NCBI GenBank assembly: GCA_016709665.1 | Contig: JADJMI010000026.1 | Coordinates: forward strand, 186,001 to 250,000 | Reading direction: 5' to 3' | Source: Betaproteobacteria bacterium | Lineage (GTDB): Bacteria > Pseudomonadota > Gammaproteobacteria > Burkholderiales > Usitatibacteraceae | DNA length: 64,000 nucleotides | Shown here: positions 35,071 through 43,057 of the stretch, one piece after another | Layout: every line of letters starts with the position of its first letter | How positions within the stretch are numbered: the stretch's first letter is position 1 | Position numbers and translations under genes: made by a program | The notes under the pieces: generated by a model | The model's input: only the letters and a program-made list of their open reading frames with translations | What the model was told of the DNA's origin: nothing | Database searches by the model: none

Positions 35071-35340
35071 ATGTCCGTTACCACCGCCGACAAGGCGCGC
35101 ACCATCACCGAATTCCAGCGGGCCCAGGGTGACACCGGCTCGTCCGAGGTCCAGATCGCGCTGCTCACGCATCGCATCAACGGGCTCACCGATCACTTCA
35201 AGGCGAACACGAAGGACCACCATTCGCGCCGCGGCCTGCTGCGGATGGTGAGCCAGTGTCGCAGCCTGCTCGACTACCTGAAGCGCAGCGACCTCGATCG
35301 GTATCGCAAGACGATCGATCGCCTGGGCCTGCGCAAGTAG
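35071..35340 (+). CDS. rpsO: 30S ribosomal protein S15
   Basis: 89 residues, the standard S15 length. SVTTADKARTITEFQRAQGDTGSSEVQIALLTHRI is the family N-terminus; the QCRSLLDYLKRSD and YRKTIDRLGLRK end is complete. S15 is a primary 16S rRNA-binding protein and nucleates the platform. GGGAGAGAAGAG before ATG 35071 is a good ribosome site. It is followed by a terminator before pnp. Confidence 0.97.
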   Translation: MSVTTADKARTITEFQRAQGDTGSSEVQIALLTHRINGLTDHFKANTKDHHSRRGLLRMVSQCRSLLDYLKRSDLDRYRKTIDRLGLRK

Positions 35341-35361
35341 GCGGCGCCAGCCGGACCGGCG

Positions 35362-35403
35362 AACCCCGCGACGTCTGCCCATCGGGCCGATCGCGGGGTT
35401 TTT
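35362..35403 (+). terminator. Terminator between rpsO and pnp
   Basis: AACCCCGCGA (35362-35371) and TCGCGGGGTT (35391-35400) form a perfect 10-base-pair stem with a 19-base loop, running into TTTTT (35399-35403). It should end most rpsO transcripts and allow some read-through into pnp, as known for the E. coli rpsO t1 terminator. Confidence 0.85.
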
Positions 35404-35512
35404 CACTTCCGGCCCCGGATTTCCGCCCTTTCCCTCCGGCTTTGCGCGGTCCCGCCGCGGCCCCTGACGGGCCCGGCCGCCGCGTCCCCACTTCCCAAGA
35501 GGATCCATTACC

Positions 35513-37648
35513 GTGAAATCGATCAAGAAGACCTTCGCGTTCGGGCGCCACCAGGTGACGCTCGAAACCGGCGAGATCGCCCGCCAGGCCGACGGCGCCG
35601 TGCTCGTCACGATGGACGACACCGTGGTGCTCGTGGCCGTCACCGCCCGCAAGGACGTGAAGGCGGGCCAGGATTTCTTCCCCCTCACCGTCGATTACCA
35701 GGAGAAGACCTACGCCGCGGGCCGCATTCCGGGAGGCTTCTTCAAGCGCGAGGGGCGTCCCTCGGAGAAGGAGATCCTCACCTGCCGCCTCATCGACCGG
35801 CCGCTGCGCCCGCTCTTCCCGGACGGTTTCTACAATGAAGTGCAGGTCGTCGCGACGGTCCTGTCGATCAACCCCGAGGTCGATTCCGACATCCCGGCGA
35901 TGATCGGCGCCTCCGCGGCGGTCACGCTCGCGGGCATCCCGTTCGACGGACCCATCGGCGCCGCGCGCGTGGGCTACCTGGACGGCGAGTACATCCTCAA
36001 CCCGACCAAGACGGAACTCGAAAGCTCGCAACTCAACCTCGTCGTCGCCGGCACCGCGCAGGCCGTGCTGATGGTCGAGTCCGAGGCGAGCGAGCTGTCG
36101 GAAGAAGTCATGCTCGGCGCCGTCGTCTTCGGCCACGAGCAGATGCAGGCCGCGATCCAGGCCATCAACGAACTCGCCGACGAGGGCGGGCGCGACGACT
36201 GGGACTGGGCGCCCGCGGCGACCGACGCCGCGCTCGTCGAGAAGATCCGCGCCATTGCCGAGAAGGACCTTGACGACGCCTACCGCGTGAAGTCGAAGGG
36301 CATCCGCTCCGAGAAGCTCGACGACATCAAGAAGCGCGTCCTCGACGCCTGCGTCGTGAACGCGGATCCGCCCGCCGACGGCAACGTCGTGCGCGGGATC
36401 CTGAAGGACATGGAATCGAAGATCGTCCGCGGCCAGATCCTGAGCGGCGAGCCGCGCATCGACGGCCGCGATACGCGCACCGTCCGTCCGATCTCGATCC
36501 GCCCGACGCTCCTGCCGCGCGTGCACGGCTCGGTCCTCTTCACCCGCGGCGAGACGCAGGCGATCGTCGCCGCCACGCTCGGCACGGGCCAGGACGAGCA
36601 GCGCATCGACGCGCTCACGGGCGAGTACACCGAACGCTTCATGCTTCACTACAACTTCCCGCCGTACTCGACGGGCGAGACCGGCCGCGTCGGCGTCCCG
36701 AAGCGCCGCGAGATCGGCCACGGCCGCCTCGCCAAGCGCGCGCTCGTCGCCGTGCTGCCCTCGCGCGAGGAATTCAGCTACACGCTGCGCGTCGTCTCGG
36801 AGATCACCGAGTCGAACGGCTCCTCGTCGATGGCCTCGGTCTGCGGCGGTTGCCTCGCGCTCATGGACGCGGGCGTTCCCCTCAAGGGCCACGTCGCCGG
36901 CATCGCGATGGGTCTCATCAAGGAGGGCAGCCGCTTCGCCGTGCTCACGGACATCCTCGGCGACGAGGACCACCTGGGCGACATGGACTTCAAGGTGGCC
37001 GGCACGGACAAGGGCATCACCGCGCTGCAGATGGATATCAAGATCAACGGCATCACCAAGGACATCATGAAGGTCGCGCTGGACCAGGCGAAGGAAGGCC
37101 GCCTGCACATCCTGGGCCTCATGAAGTCCGCCGTCCCGGGCCCGCGCCACGAGCTGTCCACCTACGCGCCGCGCGTCATCAAGATCAAGATCAACCCGGA
37201 CAAGATCCGCGACGTCATCGGCAAGGGCGGCAGCGTCATCCAGGCGCTCACGCGCGAGACGGGCACCACGATCGACATCGAGGACGACGGCACGATCTCC
37301 ATCGCCTGCCTGTCGCACGAGGCCGGCGAGGACGCCAAGCGCCGCATCGAGCTCATCACCGCGGACGTGGAAGTCGGCCGCGTGTACGAGGGCCCGGTGA
37401 TCCGCCTGCTCGACTTCGGCGCGATCGTCCAGCTGCTGCCCGGCAAGGACGGCCTGCTGCACATCTCGCAGATCGCCCACGAGCGCGTCAACGCGGTCTC
37501 GGACTACCTGAAGGAAGGCCAGGTCGTGAAGGTCAAGGTACTCGAGGCCGACGACAAGGGCCGCGTGCGCCTGTCGCGCAAGGCGCTGCTCGATCCGCCG
37601 GCGCGCCGGGATGAATCGGCACCCGAGGGCGGCGCGCCGGCGCAGTAG
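35513..37648 (+). CDS. pnp: Polynucleotide phosphorylase
   Basis: 711 residues from GTG 35513, preceded by GAGGA. Phosphorolytic 3'-5' exoribonuclease of mRNA decay and the degradosome. Two RNase PH domains (first with GGFFKREGRPSEKEILTCRLIDRPLRPLFP; second with FTRGETQAIVAATLGT and YNFPPYSTGETGR), an alpha-helical linker, then a KH domain (IRDVIGKGGSVIQALTRETG) and an S1 domain (GRVYEGPVIRLLDFGAIVQ ... DGLLHISQIA). Complete. Confidence 0.97.
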   Translation: MKSIKKTFAFGRHQVTLETGEIARQADGAVLVTMDDTVVLVAVTARKDVKAGQDFFPLTVDYQEKTYAAGRIPGGFFKREGRPSEKEILTCRLIDRPLRPLFPDGFYNEVQVVATVLSINPEVDSDIPAMIGASAAVTLAGIPFDGPIGAARVGYLDGEYILNPTKTELESSQLNLVVAGTAQAVLMVESEASELSEEVMLGAVVFGHEQMQAAIQAINELADEGGRDDWDWAPAATDAALVEKIRAIAEKDLDDAYRVKSKGIRSEKLDDIKKRVLDACVVNADPPADGNVVRGILKDMESKIVRGQILSGEPRIDGRDTRTVRPISIRPTLLPRVHGSVLFTRGETQAIVAATLGTGQDEQRIDALTGEYTERFMLHYNFPPYSTGETGRVGVPKRREIGHGRLAKRALVAVLPSREEFSYTLRVVSEITESNGSSSMASVCGGCLALMDAGVPLKGHVAGIAMGLIKEGSRFAVLTDILGDEDHLGDMDFKVAGTDKGITALQMDIKINGITKDIMKVALDQAKEGRLHILGLMKSAVPGPRHELSTYAPRVIKIKINPDKIRDVIGKGGSVIQALTRETGTTIDIEDDGTISIACLSHEAGEDAKRRIELITADVEVGRVYEGPVIRLLDFGAIVQLLPGKDGLLHISQIAHERVNAVSDYLKEGQVVKVKVLEADDKGRVRLSRKALLDPPARRDESAPEGGAPAQ

Positions 37649-37675
37649 GGCCGGAAGGAATTTCGCCGCGGGCGT

Positions 37676-37705
37676 TTGTGGGGGAAGCGAGGCGGCGCGT
37701 ATAAT
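37676..37705 (+). promoter_or_regulatory. tRNA cluster promoter
   Basis: -10 TATAAT (37700-37705) and a -35-like TTGTGG (37676-37681) 18 bases apart, 28 bases before tRNA-Pro. It would serve all three tRNA genes, which share one terminator. Confidence 0.65.
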
Positions 37706-37732
37706 TCGCGGGCGCCTCGCGATGAGGCCCGA

Positions 37733-37806
37733 CGGGGTGTAGCGCAGCCTGGTAGCGCACTTGCTTTGGGAGCAAGTTGTCGGGGGTTCGAATCCCTCCA
37801 CCCCGA
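37733..37806 (+). tRNA. tRNA-Pro (UGG)
   Basis: Acceptor stem CGGGGTG pairs with CACCCCG, discriminator A at 37806. The anticodon arm CTTGC-TTTGGGA-GCAAG gives anticodon TGG (Pro). The T arm GGGGGTTCGAATCCCTC is standard. CCA is not encoded. Confidence 0.95.
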
Positions 37807-37834
37807 CCCCTCCCGCCCGGCAGGACCGAGAATC

Positions 37835-37912
37835 GCGCCCGTAGCTCATCCGGATCAGAGCACCGGCCTTCTAAGCCGGGGGTAACAGGTTCGAGTCCTG
37901 TCGGGCGCGCCA
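37835..37912 (+). tRNA. tRNA-Arg (UCU)
   Basis: Acceptor GCGCCCG pairs with CGGGCGC, discriminator G, and the 3' CCA is encoded (37910-37912). Anticodon arm CCGGC-CTTCTAA-GCCGG gives TCT (Arg). T loop TTCGAGTC. Confidence 0.95.
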
Positions 37913-37925
37913 GAACAGTTTCAAC

Positions 37926-38001
37926 GGTGGCTGTAGCTCAGCGGTAGAGTCCTGGATTGTGATTCCAGTTGTCGTGGGTTCGAATCCCATCAGCCACCCC
38001 A
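37926..38001 (+). tRNA. tRNA-His (GUG)
   Basis: Acceptor GTGGCTG pairs with CAGCCAC, with the extra G at -1 (37926) opposite discriminator C (37998), the hallmark of tRNA-His. Anticodon arm CTGGA-TTGTGAT-TCCAG gives GTG (His). CCA is encoded (37999-38001). Confidence 0.96.
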
Positions 38002-38008
38002 TCTCGCC

Positions 38009-38038
38009 AGGCCCCCGGTTTCGACCGGGGGCCTTTTT
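38009..38038 (+). terminator. Terminator of the tRNA cluster
   Basis: Perfect 11-base-pair stem (AGGCCCCCGGT with ACCGGGGGCCT) on a TTCG tetraloop, then TTTTT. It follows tRNA-His by seven bases. Confidence 0.92.
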
Positions 38039-38059
38039 CGTGGCGACTCGCGTGCCCGT

Positions 38060-39130
38060 TCAGGCCGCCGCGAGCCGGTTGCGCTCCAGCCACCCGTCGA
38101 CCCGCCGCACGGTCTCGTCCACGGCGGCCGACTTGAGGCCCTGCTGCGCGGCGACGAGTTGCACGAGGCGGTCGACCCGCTCGATGTTCCGGGCGCCGGC
38201 GGCCAGGGCACGCGCGGCCGAGGACGGGCTGGCGAGGGACAGCGCGGCATTCGCGTACTTCTCGTAGGGCACGAGGTCCGCGGGCGAGGCCCCCAGCTTC
38301 ACGCAAAGCGCGACGACCCACTCGTAGACGGCGCGCGAGGCCTGCGGGTCGCCGTGCACGGCTTCGCGGATCGGCTGCACCGTGTCGGCGAGGACGCAGC
38401 GATAGTTGCCGGCCAGCAGCATCGCCCACTTCGCGAGGGGCACGAACACCGAGTCGTGGACCTTCAGCTTCACCGGCAGCGCGATGCGCTCGCCGCCGCC
38501 GCCGTCGAAGCGGGCGGCCTCGATGCCGGCCTCGAGATCGCGCAGCATCGCGGTGGGCGCCTCGTCGGGAAAGCGCGCCGCCTTGAAGTTGGTGGGCAGG
38601 CGCACCTGCAGCACGTTGACCGGCTCCTCGGGCGGACGGAAGGCCTGCGGGTCCGGGCTGCAGAGCGTGAGCGAGCGCCCGTCGAACGCATCCCACACGG
38701 TGGGATCCGTGTAGGCCGCGCGGCAGGCGTCGGCATCCACGCCGGGCAGTCGGCGCAGGTAGGGAAGGGGCGGCATGTTCATGATGGACAGGCAGGGCAC
38801 GCGCGAGGATCCGACGGCCGAGAGCAGTTCGCGCACGCCGGGCGAGCCGTACTGCGGTTCCTGCATGGCGAGGCCGACGAGATCGTAGCGCGCGGGATCG
38901 AGGCCTTCGGTGCCGCACGCGGCGAGCGACCCGGGGAGGTCGCGAGAGCGCACCTCGACGAGGTCATCGCGTCCCTTCACCGGCATCCGGACGATCGCGC
39001 CGCGCTCGTTGATGAGCTTCGCTTCGGCGGGCAGGCACACCAGCGTGACGGCGTGCCCGGCCGCGGCGAGCTTCACGCCCAGCAGCGAGCCGTACGACGC
39101 GCCGAGGATCAGGATCTTTCTTGCGGTCAT
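38060..39130 (-). CDS. Ketopantoate reductase-like (ApbA/PanE family) dehydrogenase
   Basis: 356 residues, MTARKILILGASYGSLLGVKLAAAGH being a Rossmann dinucleotide-binding start with GASYGSLLG. Further on, LVGLAMQEPQYGSPGVRELL and the helical C-terminal half with LPVKLKVHDSVFVPLAKWAMLLAGNYRC resemble the ApbA/PanE C-terminal domain. True PanE is about 300 residues and makes pantoate for coenzyme A. This longer, diverged member may act on another 2-oxo acid. AGGAG before ATG 39130 supports the start. The gene runs antiparallel towards the tRNA terminator and has no evident operon partners. Confidence 0.65.
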   Translation of the reverse strand: MTARKILILGASYGSLLGVKLAAAGHAVTLVCLPAEAKLINERGAIVRMPVKGRDDLVEVRSRDLPGSLAACGTEGLDPARYDLVGLAMQEPQYGSPGVRELLSAVGSSRVPCLSIMNMPPLPYLRRLPGVDADACRAAYTDPTVWDAFDGRSLTLCSPDPQAFRPPEEPVNVLQVRLPTNFKAARFPDEAPTAMLRDLEAGIEAARFDGGGGERIALPVKLKVHDSVFVPLAKWAMLLAGNYRCVLADTVQPIREAVHGDPQASRAVYEWVVALCVKLGASPADLVPYEKYANAALSLASPSSAARALAAGARNIERVDRLVQLVAAQQGLKSAAVDETVRRVDGWLERNRLAAA

Positions 39131-39338
39131 GGCGGTTCTCCTCTTGTTGTGATTGTCGTGGTCCCTGCACGCGAGTCCCGACGCCGCACGGACTCGGGCA
39201 TCGTATGCCTCGCGACGGATGCCGGTGGTCCACTGCGGCACGAAGCGGCTGTTACCCCGTCGGGGGCAATTGCCGGGCGCGGGCATTCCCGATTTCGAGA
39301 CGCGTTTCCCGCGTGCGCGGCGCAAGCGCCCCCATTCG

Positions 39339-39352
39339 TTGATGACGGTCAA
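39339..39352 (+). promoter_or_regulatory. FNR-type box upstream of the histidine kinase gene
   Basis: TTGAT-GACG-GTCAA, nine of ten bases of the FNR consensus, 99 bases before the kinase start. The half-site pair TTGAT/GTCAA is the same as at usp and ccoN. No strong -10 is visible at class II spacing. Confidence 0.65.
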
Positions 39353-39360
39353 ATGACGGT

Positions 39361-39376
39361 TGTGTTTCAGGTCACA
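39361..39376 (+). promoter_or_regulatory. CRP/DNR-like palindrome
   Basis: TGTGT-TTCAGG-TCACA matches the CRP-type consensus TGTGA-N6-TCACA at nine of ten positions. It lies eight bases after the FNR-type box. It could bind a second CRP/FNR-family protein. Confidence 0.5.
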
Positions 39377-39393
39377 AAACGCGCGGCCCGCAA

Positions 39394-39415
39394 CTTGCAT
39401 TGAAATATTTGCAAG
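39394..39415 (+). promoter_or_regulatory. CTTGCA/TGCAAG palindrome
   Basis: Perfect 6-base arms (CTTGCA 39394-39399, TGCAAG 39410-39415) around an AT-rich 10-base spacer, 36 bases before the kinase start. It probably overlaps the core promoter and could be a repressor operator. Confidence 0.4.
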
Positions 39416-39450
39416 GTCCCTTCCGGGACCGCCGCCAGGGAGAAAATGTC

Positions 39451-41349
39451 GTGTCAGTGACCGCCATGAGGCTGCCCGGCCTCGACAAAAGGGAAGCGTT
39501 GCCGGCGATGCCGGACACCGCCAGCCGAACCGCGCACGGCCCCGCACGGGCCAAGCCATTCCGTCTCGTCCGCTACTTCGCGATCGCGGCGCTCGCCGCG
39601 TTCGTGCTCGTGGCCGCCACGATCGCACTCTTCGAGGCGCGGCAGGGCGGGTTCTTCAAGGAGGTGCAGGAACGCGAAGGCGCGTTCTTCAACGCGACGC
39701 AGGCCGAATTCGCGCGCAAGCAGGAGGCCGCCGCCCTGCGCGACCTGCTCGCGATCCACGAGTCCGGCAACGTGAACCTCACGCGCCTGTTCGCCAACGC
39801 GCTCTGGGAACGCGATTTCGCGCCCTTCGTCGCGCGCGCGGCCTCCGTTCCGGTCGACGCCTGCCGGGCGATGGAGGACGCGAAGGACTCGAAGGGCAAG
39901 AGCGTGCCGACGCCCGCCAAGAAGGCCTGCTTCGCCGAGGCGGGCCGCGCGATCATGGCGCTGCCCGGCTTCCGCGAGCTGGACGCGAAGGTCATCGACT
40001 CGATGAAGAAGAGCACCGTGTTCAAGGTGAAGGTCTTCGACCTTCGCGGCGTCACGATCTACTCCTCGGAGCACGCGCAGATCGGCGAGGACAAGCTCGC
40101 GAACGCGGGCTGGCGCCGCGCCCTCGAGGGCACGCCCGCCAGCGAGCTCACGCACCGCGACAAGTTCAGCGCCTTCGAAGGCGTGGTCGAGAACCGCGAC
40201 CTCATCTCGAGCTACCTGCCCGTGCTCGGCCCCGGAACCGACCGCATCGTCGGCGTCTTCGAGGTCTACTCCGACGTGACGCCGTTCCTCGTCCAGATCA
40301 AGGGCACCTCGAAGGACCTCGCGACCGCGGCCGCCGCCAACCGCGCGAAGGTCGAGCAGGTTTCCGCGGAGAACCAGCGCCAGGTGGAAGATTCCGGGAT
40401 CGCCCAGTTCGCGACCCTGCTCGCGGTGCTGGTCGTGCTCTTCGGCGCTCTCTTCCTCATCGTGCGCCGGGCCGACGGCATCATCGCGGCGCAGGAATCC
40501 GAACGCGACCAGGCGCACCAGCAGCTCGCGCAGTCCGAGAAGATGGCGGCCCTGGGCCAGATGGTGGCGGGCGTCGCGCACCAGCTGAACACCCCGCTCG
40601 CCTTCTCGCAGAGCAACGTGGCCCTCGTGATCGACCGGCTCGGCGACTTCGAGCGCCCGCTGGCGGTGGCGACGAAGATGTCCGAACTCGTCAGGCAATC
40701 GCGCGAGGACCGGATCGTCCTCGACGTGGCGCGCGCGCGCGGGCAGCTCGAGTCGATCGAGGCGACGCCCGCGGACGTCGGCGCCATGAAGGAGATGCTG
40801 GGGGACGTGCTCAAGGGCATCGGGCAGATGTCGGAGCTCGTCGTCCACATGCGCGACTTCACGCGGCTGGACCGCGCGCGTGTCTCGGAGTTCGACGTGA
40901 ACGAGGGCCTGAAGAGCGTCGTCTACCTCGCCAAGAGCGTGATCCCCAACGCCATCGAGGTGGTCGAGGCCTACGGCGAGGTGCCGCAGATCGTCTGCAC
41001 GCCCTCGCAACTGAACCAGATCTTCCTCAACCTCATCATCAACGCTTCCCAGGCGATCGAGGGACCGGGCCGAATCACGGTGTCGACGCGCGAGGAGGCC
41101 GGCCGCGTCCGCATCGACGTCGCCGACACCGGGTCCGGCATCCCGGCGGCGATCCTCGAGCGGATATTCGAGCCGTACTTCACGACCAAGCCGGAAGGCG
41201 TCGGCACGGGACTCGGACTCAACGTCGCCCGCGACATCGCGCGGGCACACGGGGGCGAGATCACCGTGGCGAGCACGCCGGGCGAGGGGGCGACCTTCAC
41301 GGTCCGCCTGCCGCTCGAGGCGGGCGAGCCTCCCGGCCGGCCGGCCTGA
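39451..41349 (+). CDS. Membrane-bound sensor histidine kinase
   Basis: About 632 residues from GTG 39451, with AGGGA eight bases before; the ATG at 39466 is an alternative. Helix 1 (about 41-61, YFAIAALAAFVLVAATIAL), a periplasmic domain of about 255 residues of Cache-like size, helix 2 (about 318-340, FATLLAVLVVLFGALFLIV), then a dimerisation domain with SEKMAALGQMVAGVAHQLNTPL (His near 377; HQLNTPL is the HPK4-type H-box of DctB/NtrB-like kinases). The ATPase domain has NQIFLNLIINASQAI, DTGSGIP and GTGLGLNVARDIA. Followed 36 bases on by the receiver protein. The FNR-type and CRP-like sites suggest expression at low oxygen. Confidence 0.88.
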   Translation: MSVTAMRLPGLDKREALPAMPDTASRTAHGPARAKPFRLVRYFAIAALAAFVLVAATIALFEARQGGFFKEVQEREGAFFNATQAEFARKQEAAALRDLLAIHESGNVNLTRLFANALWERDFAPFVARAASVPVDACRAMEDAKDSKGKSVPTPAKKACFAEAGRAIMALPGFRELDAKVIDSMKKSTVFKVKVFDLRGVTIYSSEHAQIGEDKLANAGWRRALEGTPASELTHRDKFSAFEGVVENRDLISSYLPVLGPGTDRIVGVFEVYSDVTPFLVQIKGTSKDLATAAAANRAKVEQVSAENQRQVEDSGIAQFATLLAVLVVLFGALFLIVRRADGIIAAQESERDQAHQQLAQSEKMAALGQMVAGVAHQLNTPLAFSQSNVALVIDRLGDFERPLAVATKMSELVRQSREDRIVLDVARARGQLESIEATPADVGAMKEMLGDVLKGIGQMSELVVHMRDFTRLDRARVSEFDVNEGLKSVVYLAKSVIPNAIEVVEAYGEVPQIVCTPSQLNQIFLNLIINASQAIEGPGRITVSTREEAGRVRIDVADTGSGIPAAILERIFEPYFTTKPEGVGTGLGLNVARDIARAHGGEITVASTPGEGATFTVRLPLEAGEPPGRPA

Positions 41350-41385
41350 CCGGCTCCCGCGGCGCACGGAAGGAAAACAACAACC

Positions 41386-42473
41386 ATGAACATTCCGAAG
41401 AAGGGCACGATCCTCTGCGTGGACGACGAGCCTCACGTGCTTCGCGCGCTCCAGTGGCTCCTGCAGAAGGAATTCGAGGTGCACACGGCGTCCTCGGCGG
41501 GCGAGGGCCTCAAGATGCTCGCCCGGCACGCTTCGACGTCGTCCTGAGCGACCAGCGAATGCCCGGCGTCACGGGCGTGGAGTTCCTGCACGAGGTGCGC
41601 AAGTCCTCGCCCCGGGCGATGCGCATCCTGCTCACCGGCTACTCGGACCTGGAGGCGATGGTCCGCTCGGTGAACGAGAGCGAGGTCTACCGGTTCGTCA
41701 CGAAGCCCTGGGACATCCGCGAGTTGCCGCGGCTCATCGGCGAGGCCGTGCAGATCGCGCGCCTCGCGCCGGTGGTCGAGGCCGACGCGCCGACCGTGTC
41801 GCCGGCGCTCTCTCCCCTCGGCGTTCCCACCGGGTCCGCCGAAGTCCCGGCCAGTCGGACGACGCGGGTGCTGCTTCGCCCCGACGAAAGCGTCCTCCTC
41901 ATCGAGGACGACGAGGGCGTGCGCGATACGGTGCGGGAAGTGCTCGGTCCCGCCGTCCCCATCCGCTACGCGGCGAACCTCGCCGAGGCGGTGCAGGCCC
42001 TCGCCGAGAACCCGGCGAGCGTCGTCATCTCCGACGTGCGCGTGGGCAAGGTCGACGTGACGCGGCTCATCCGGCTGCTCAAGGCGAAGCACCCGGAAGT
42101 CGTCACCGTCGTCTTCAGCGGCGTGCAGGACGCGAAGGTCGTGATGGACCTCATCAACCAGGGTCAGGTCTACCGGTTCATTCCCAAGCCGTTCAAGCCC
42201 GGGTTCATCCGACTCGTGGTCGACTCCGCGATCCGACGCCACCGGCAGCTGGCGCTGATGCCCGAGGCGCGCAAGCGCTTCGGCGTGGAGGCCGCCGGCG
42301 AGGAGGCCGAGAAGTCGCTCGAGCGGGATGTCGCGCAGTCGGCGCTCGGCCTGCGGCTGGCGCCGACGGCCGCGGGGGTGCCGGTCGCCGCCTTCGGCCC
42401 GGGCACCGGAAGCGAGGAGCAGGGGTTCATGCAGCGCATCTCCGGCGGCTTCCGGCGCCTGTTCGGGGCGTGA
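41386..42473 (+). pseudogene. Tandem-receiver response regulator with a frameshift
   Basis: Two receiver domains without a DNA-binding output. Receiver 1 begins MNIPKKGTILCVDDEPHVLRALQWLL and, in the frame one base over, goes on DVVLSDQRMPGVTGVEFL and YRFVTKPWDIRELP. Receiver 2 has SVLLIEDDEGVRDTVREVL, VVISDVRVGKVDV and YRFIPKPFKPG; its phospho-Asp context is kept. Between LARHA and FDVVLSDQ the frame changes at about 41531, consistent with one missing base (GC[N]TTC). The original frame reaches TGA at 41547. Without the lesion the product would be about 362 residues and partner to the kinase just upstream. A true mutation or a sequence error cannot be told apart here. Confidence 0.8.
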
Positions 42474-42490
42474 GCGCGGAGAGAATCGGG

Positions 42491-42537
42491 CGGATGGCCT
42501 CGCCTTGCGTTCGCTCAAGGCCGGGGCGGGCCATCCG
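42491..42537 (+). terminator. Long hairpin after the two-component genes
   Basis: CGGATGGCC (42491-42499) pairs with GGCCATCCG (42529-42537), and inside it CCTTG with CAAGG. There is no T-run, so termination would not be classic; it may still end or stabilise the transcript. Confidence 0.5.
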
Positions 42538-42579
42538 GCCTAACTTGCTTCACGACGACACAGACGGGAGATCGGCGCC

Positions 42580-43038
42580 ATGAAGTCCGGCAAGTGGCTG
42601 GTGGTCGCACTCGTGGCGGGGCTCGCGGCCTGCCAGTCGCTGCCCGAGCCTTCGGGCGCGGAAAAGGCCCGCGCGGTCGCCGAGGCGGATTGGGCCCGGG
42701 CCACGGCGGTGAAGATCGACCTGCGCGACGCGGGATTCACGCCGCAGCAGCTCAATCTCGTCGCCGGCCGACCCTACCGACTCACGATCACGAACGTGGG
42801 CGCCAACAACCATTAGCTCAATGCACCCGAGTTCTTCGCGAGCATCGCCACGCGCCGCGCGGAGGTGCCGCGCCAGGCCGAGGTCTACTTGAGCCGCATC
42901 GACCGCGTCGAGGTGTTCGCGGCGGGCGGCGCGGTGGACCTGTGGTTCGTGCCGCTCGCCAAGGGGCGCTTCCGGGCCCACTGCCACCTCGGCAACCACG
43001 CCGAGATGGGCGTCGAGGGGCTGATCGTCGTCGAGTAG
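42580..43038 (+). pseudogene. Cupredoxin-like lipoprotein interrupted by an in-frame amber codon
   Basis: ATG 42580 begins MKSGKWLVVALVAGLAACQSLPEP, a lipoprotein signal with lipobox LAAC. The frame reads LTITNVGANNH and then TAG at 42814-42816. Beyond it the same frame goes on without a break for 73 codons: LNAPEFFASIATRRAEVP, then DLWFVPLAKGRFRAHCHLGNHAEMGVEGLIVVE to the stop at 43036-43038. NNH-x-LNAPEFF and C-H-x4-H-x2-M-like HCHLGNHAEM are the type-1 copper ligand set of a cupredoxin. The TAG most likely replaces TAC or TAT (Tyr). The full protein would be 152 residues. It lies convergent with a multicopper oxidase. Nonsense mutation, read-through or sequencing error are all possible. 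Confidence 0.8.
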
Positions 43039-43057
43039 CGCCCGCCGGAAGGAAGCT

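Larger units (their letters stand above)
39131..39450. other. Divergent intergenic region with three regulatory palindromes
   Basis: A 320-base gap between two divergent genes. The right third holds an FNR-type box, a CRP/FNR-like palindrome and a TGCAAG palindrome, all on the side of the histidine kinase gene. The left part shows no convincing feature. Confidence 0.6.

Noticed and set aside
39360..42473. One 1,037-codon frame spanning the kinase and the receiver protein
   Set aside because: Its first two thirds are out of frame with the kinase; only the tail after 41532 is real receiver sequence, which is the evidence for the frameshift instead.
42814..42816. TAG as a pyrrolysine or recoded codon
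   Set aside because: No pyl genes or context are seen, and betaproteobacteria are not known to use it; the Tyr-to-stop explanation is simpler.
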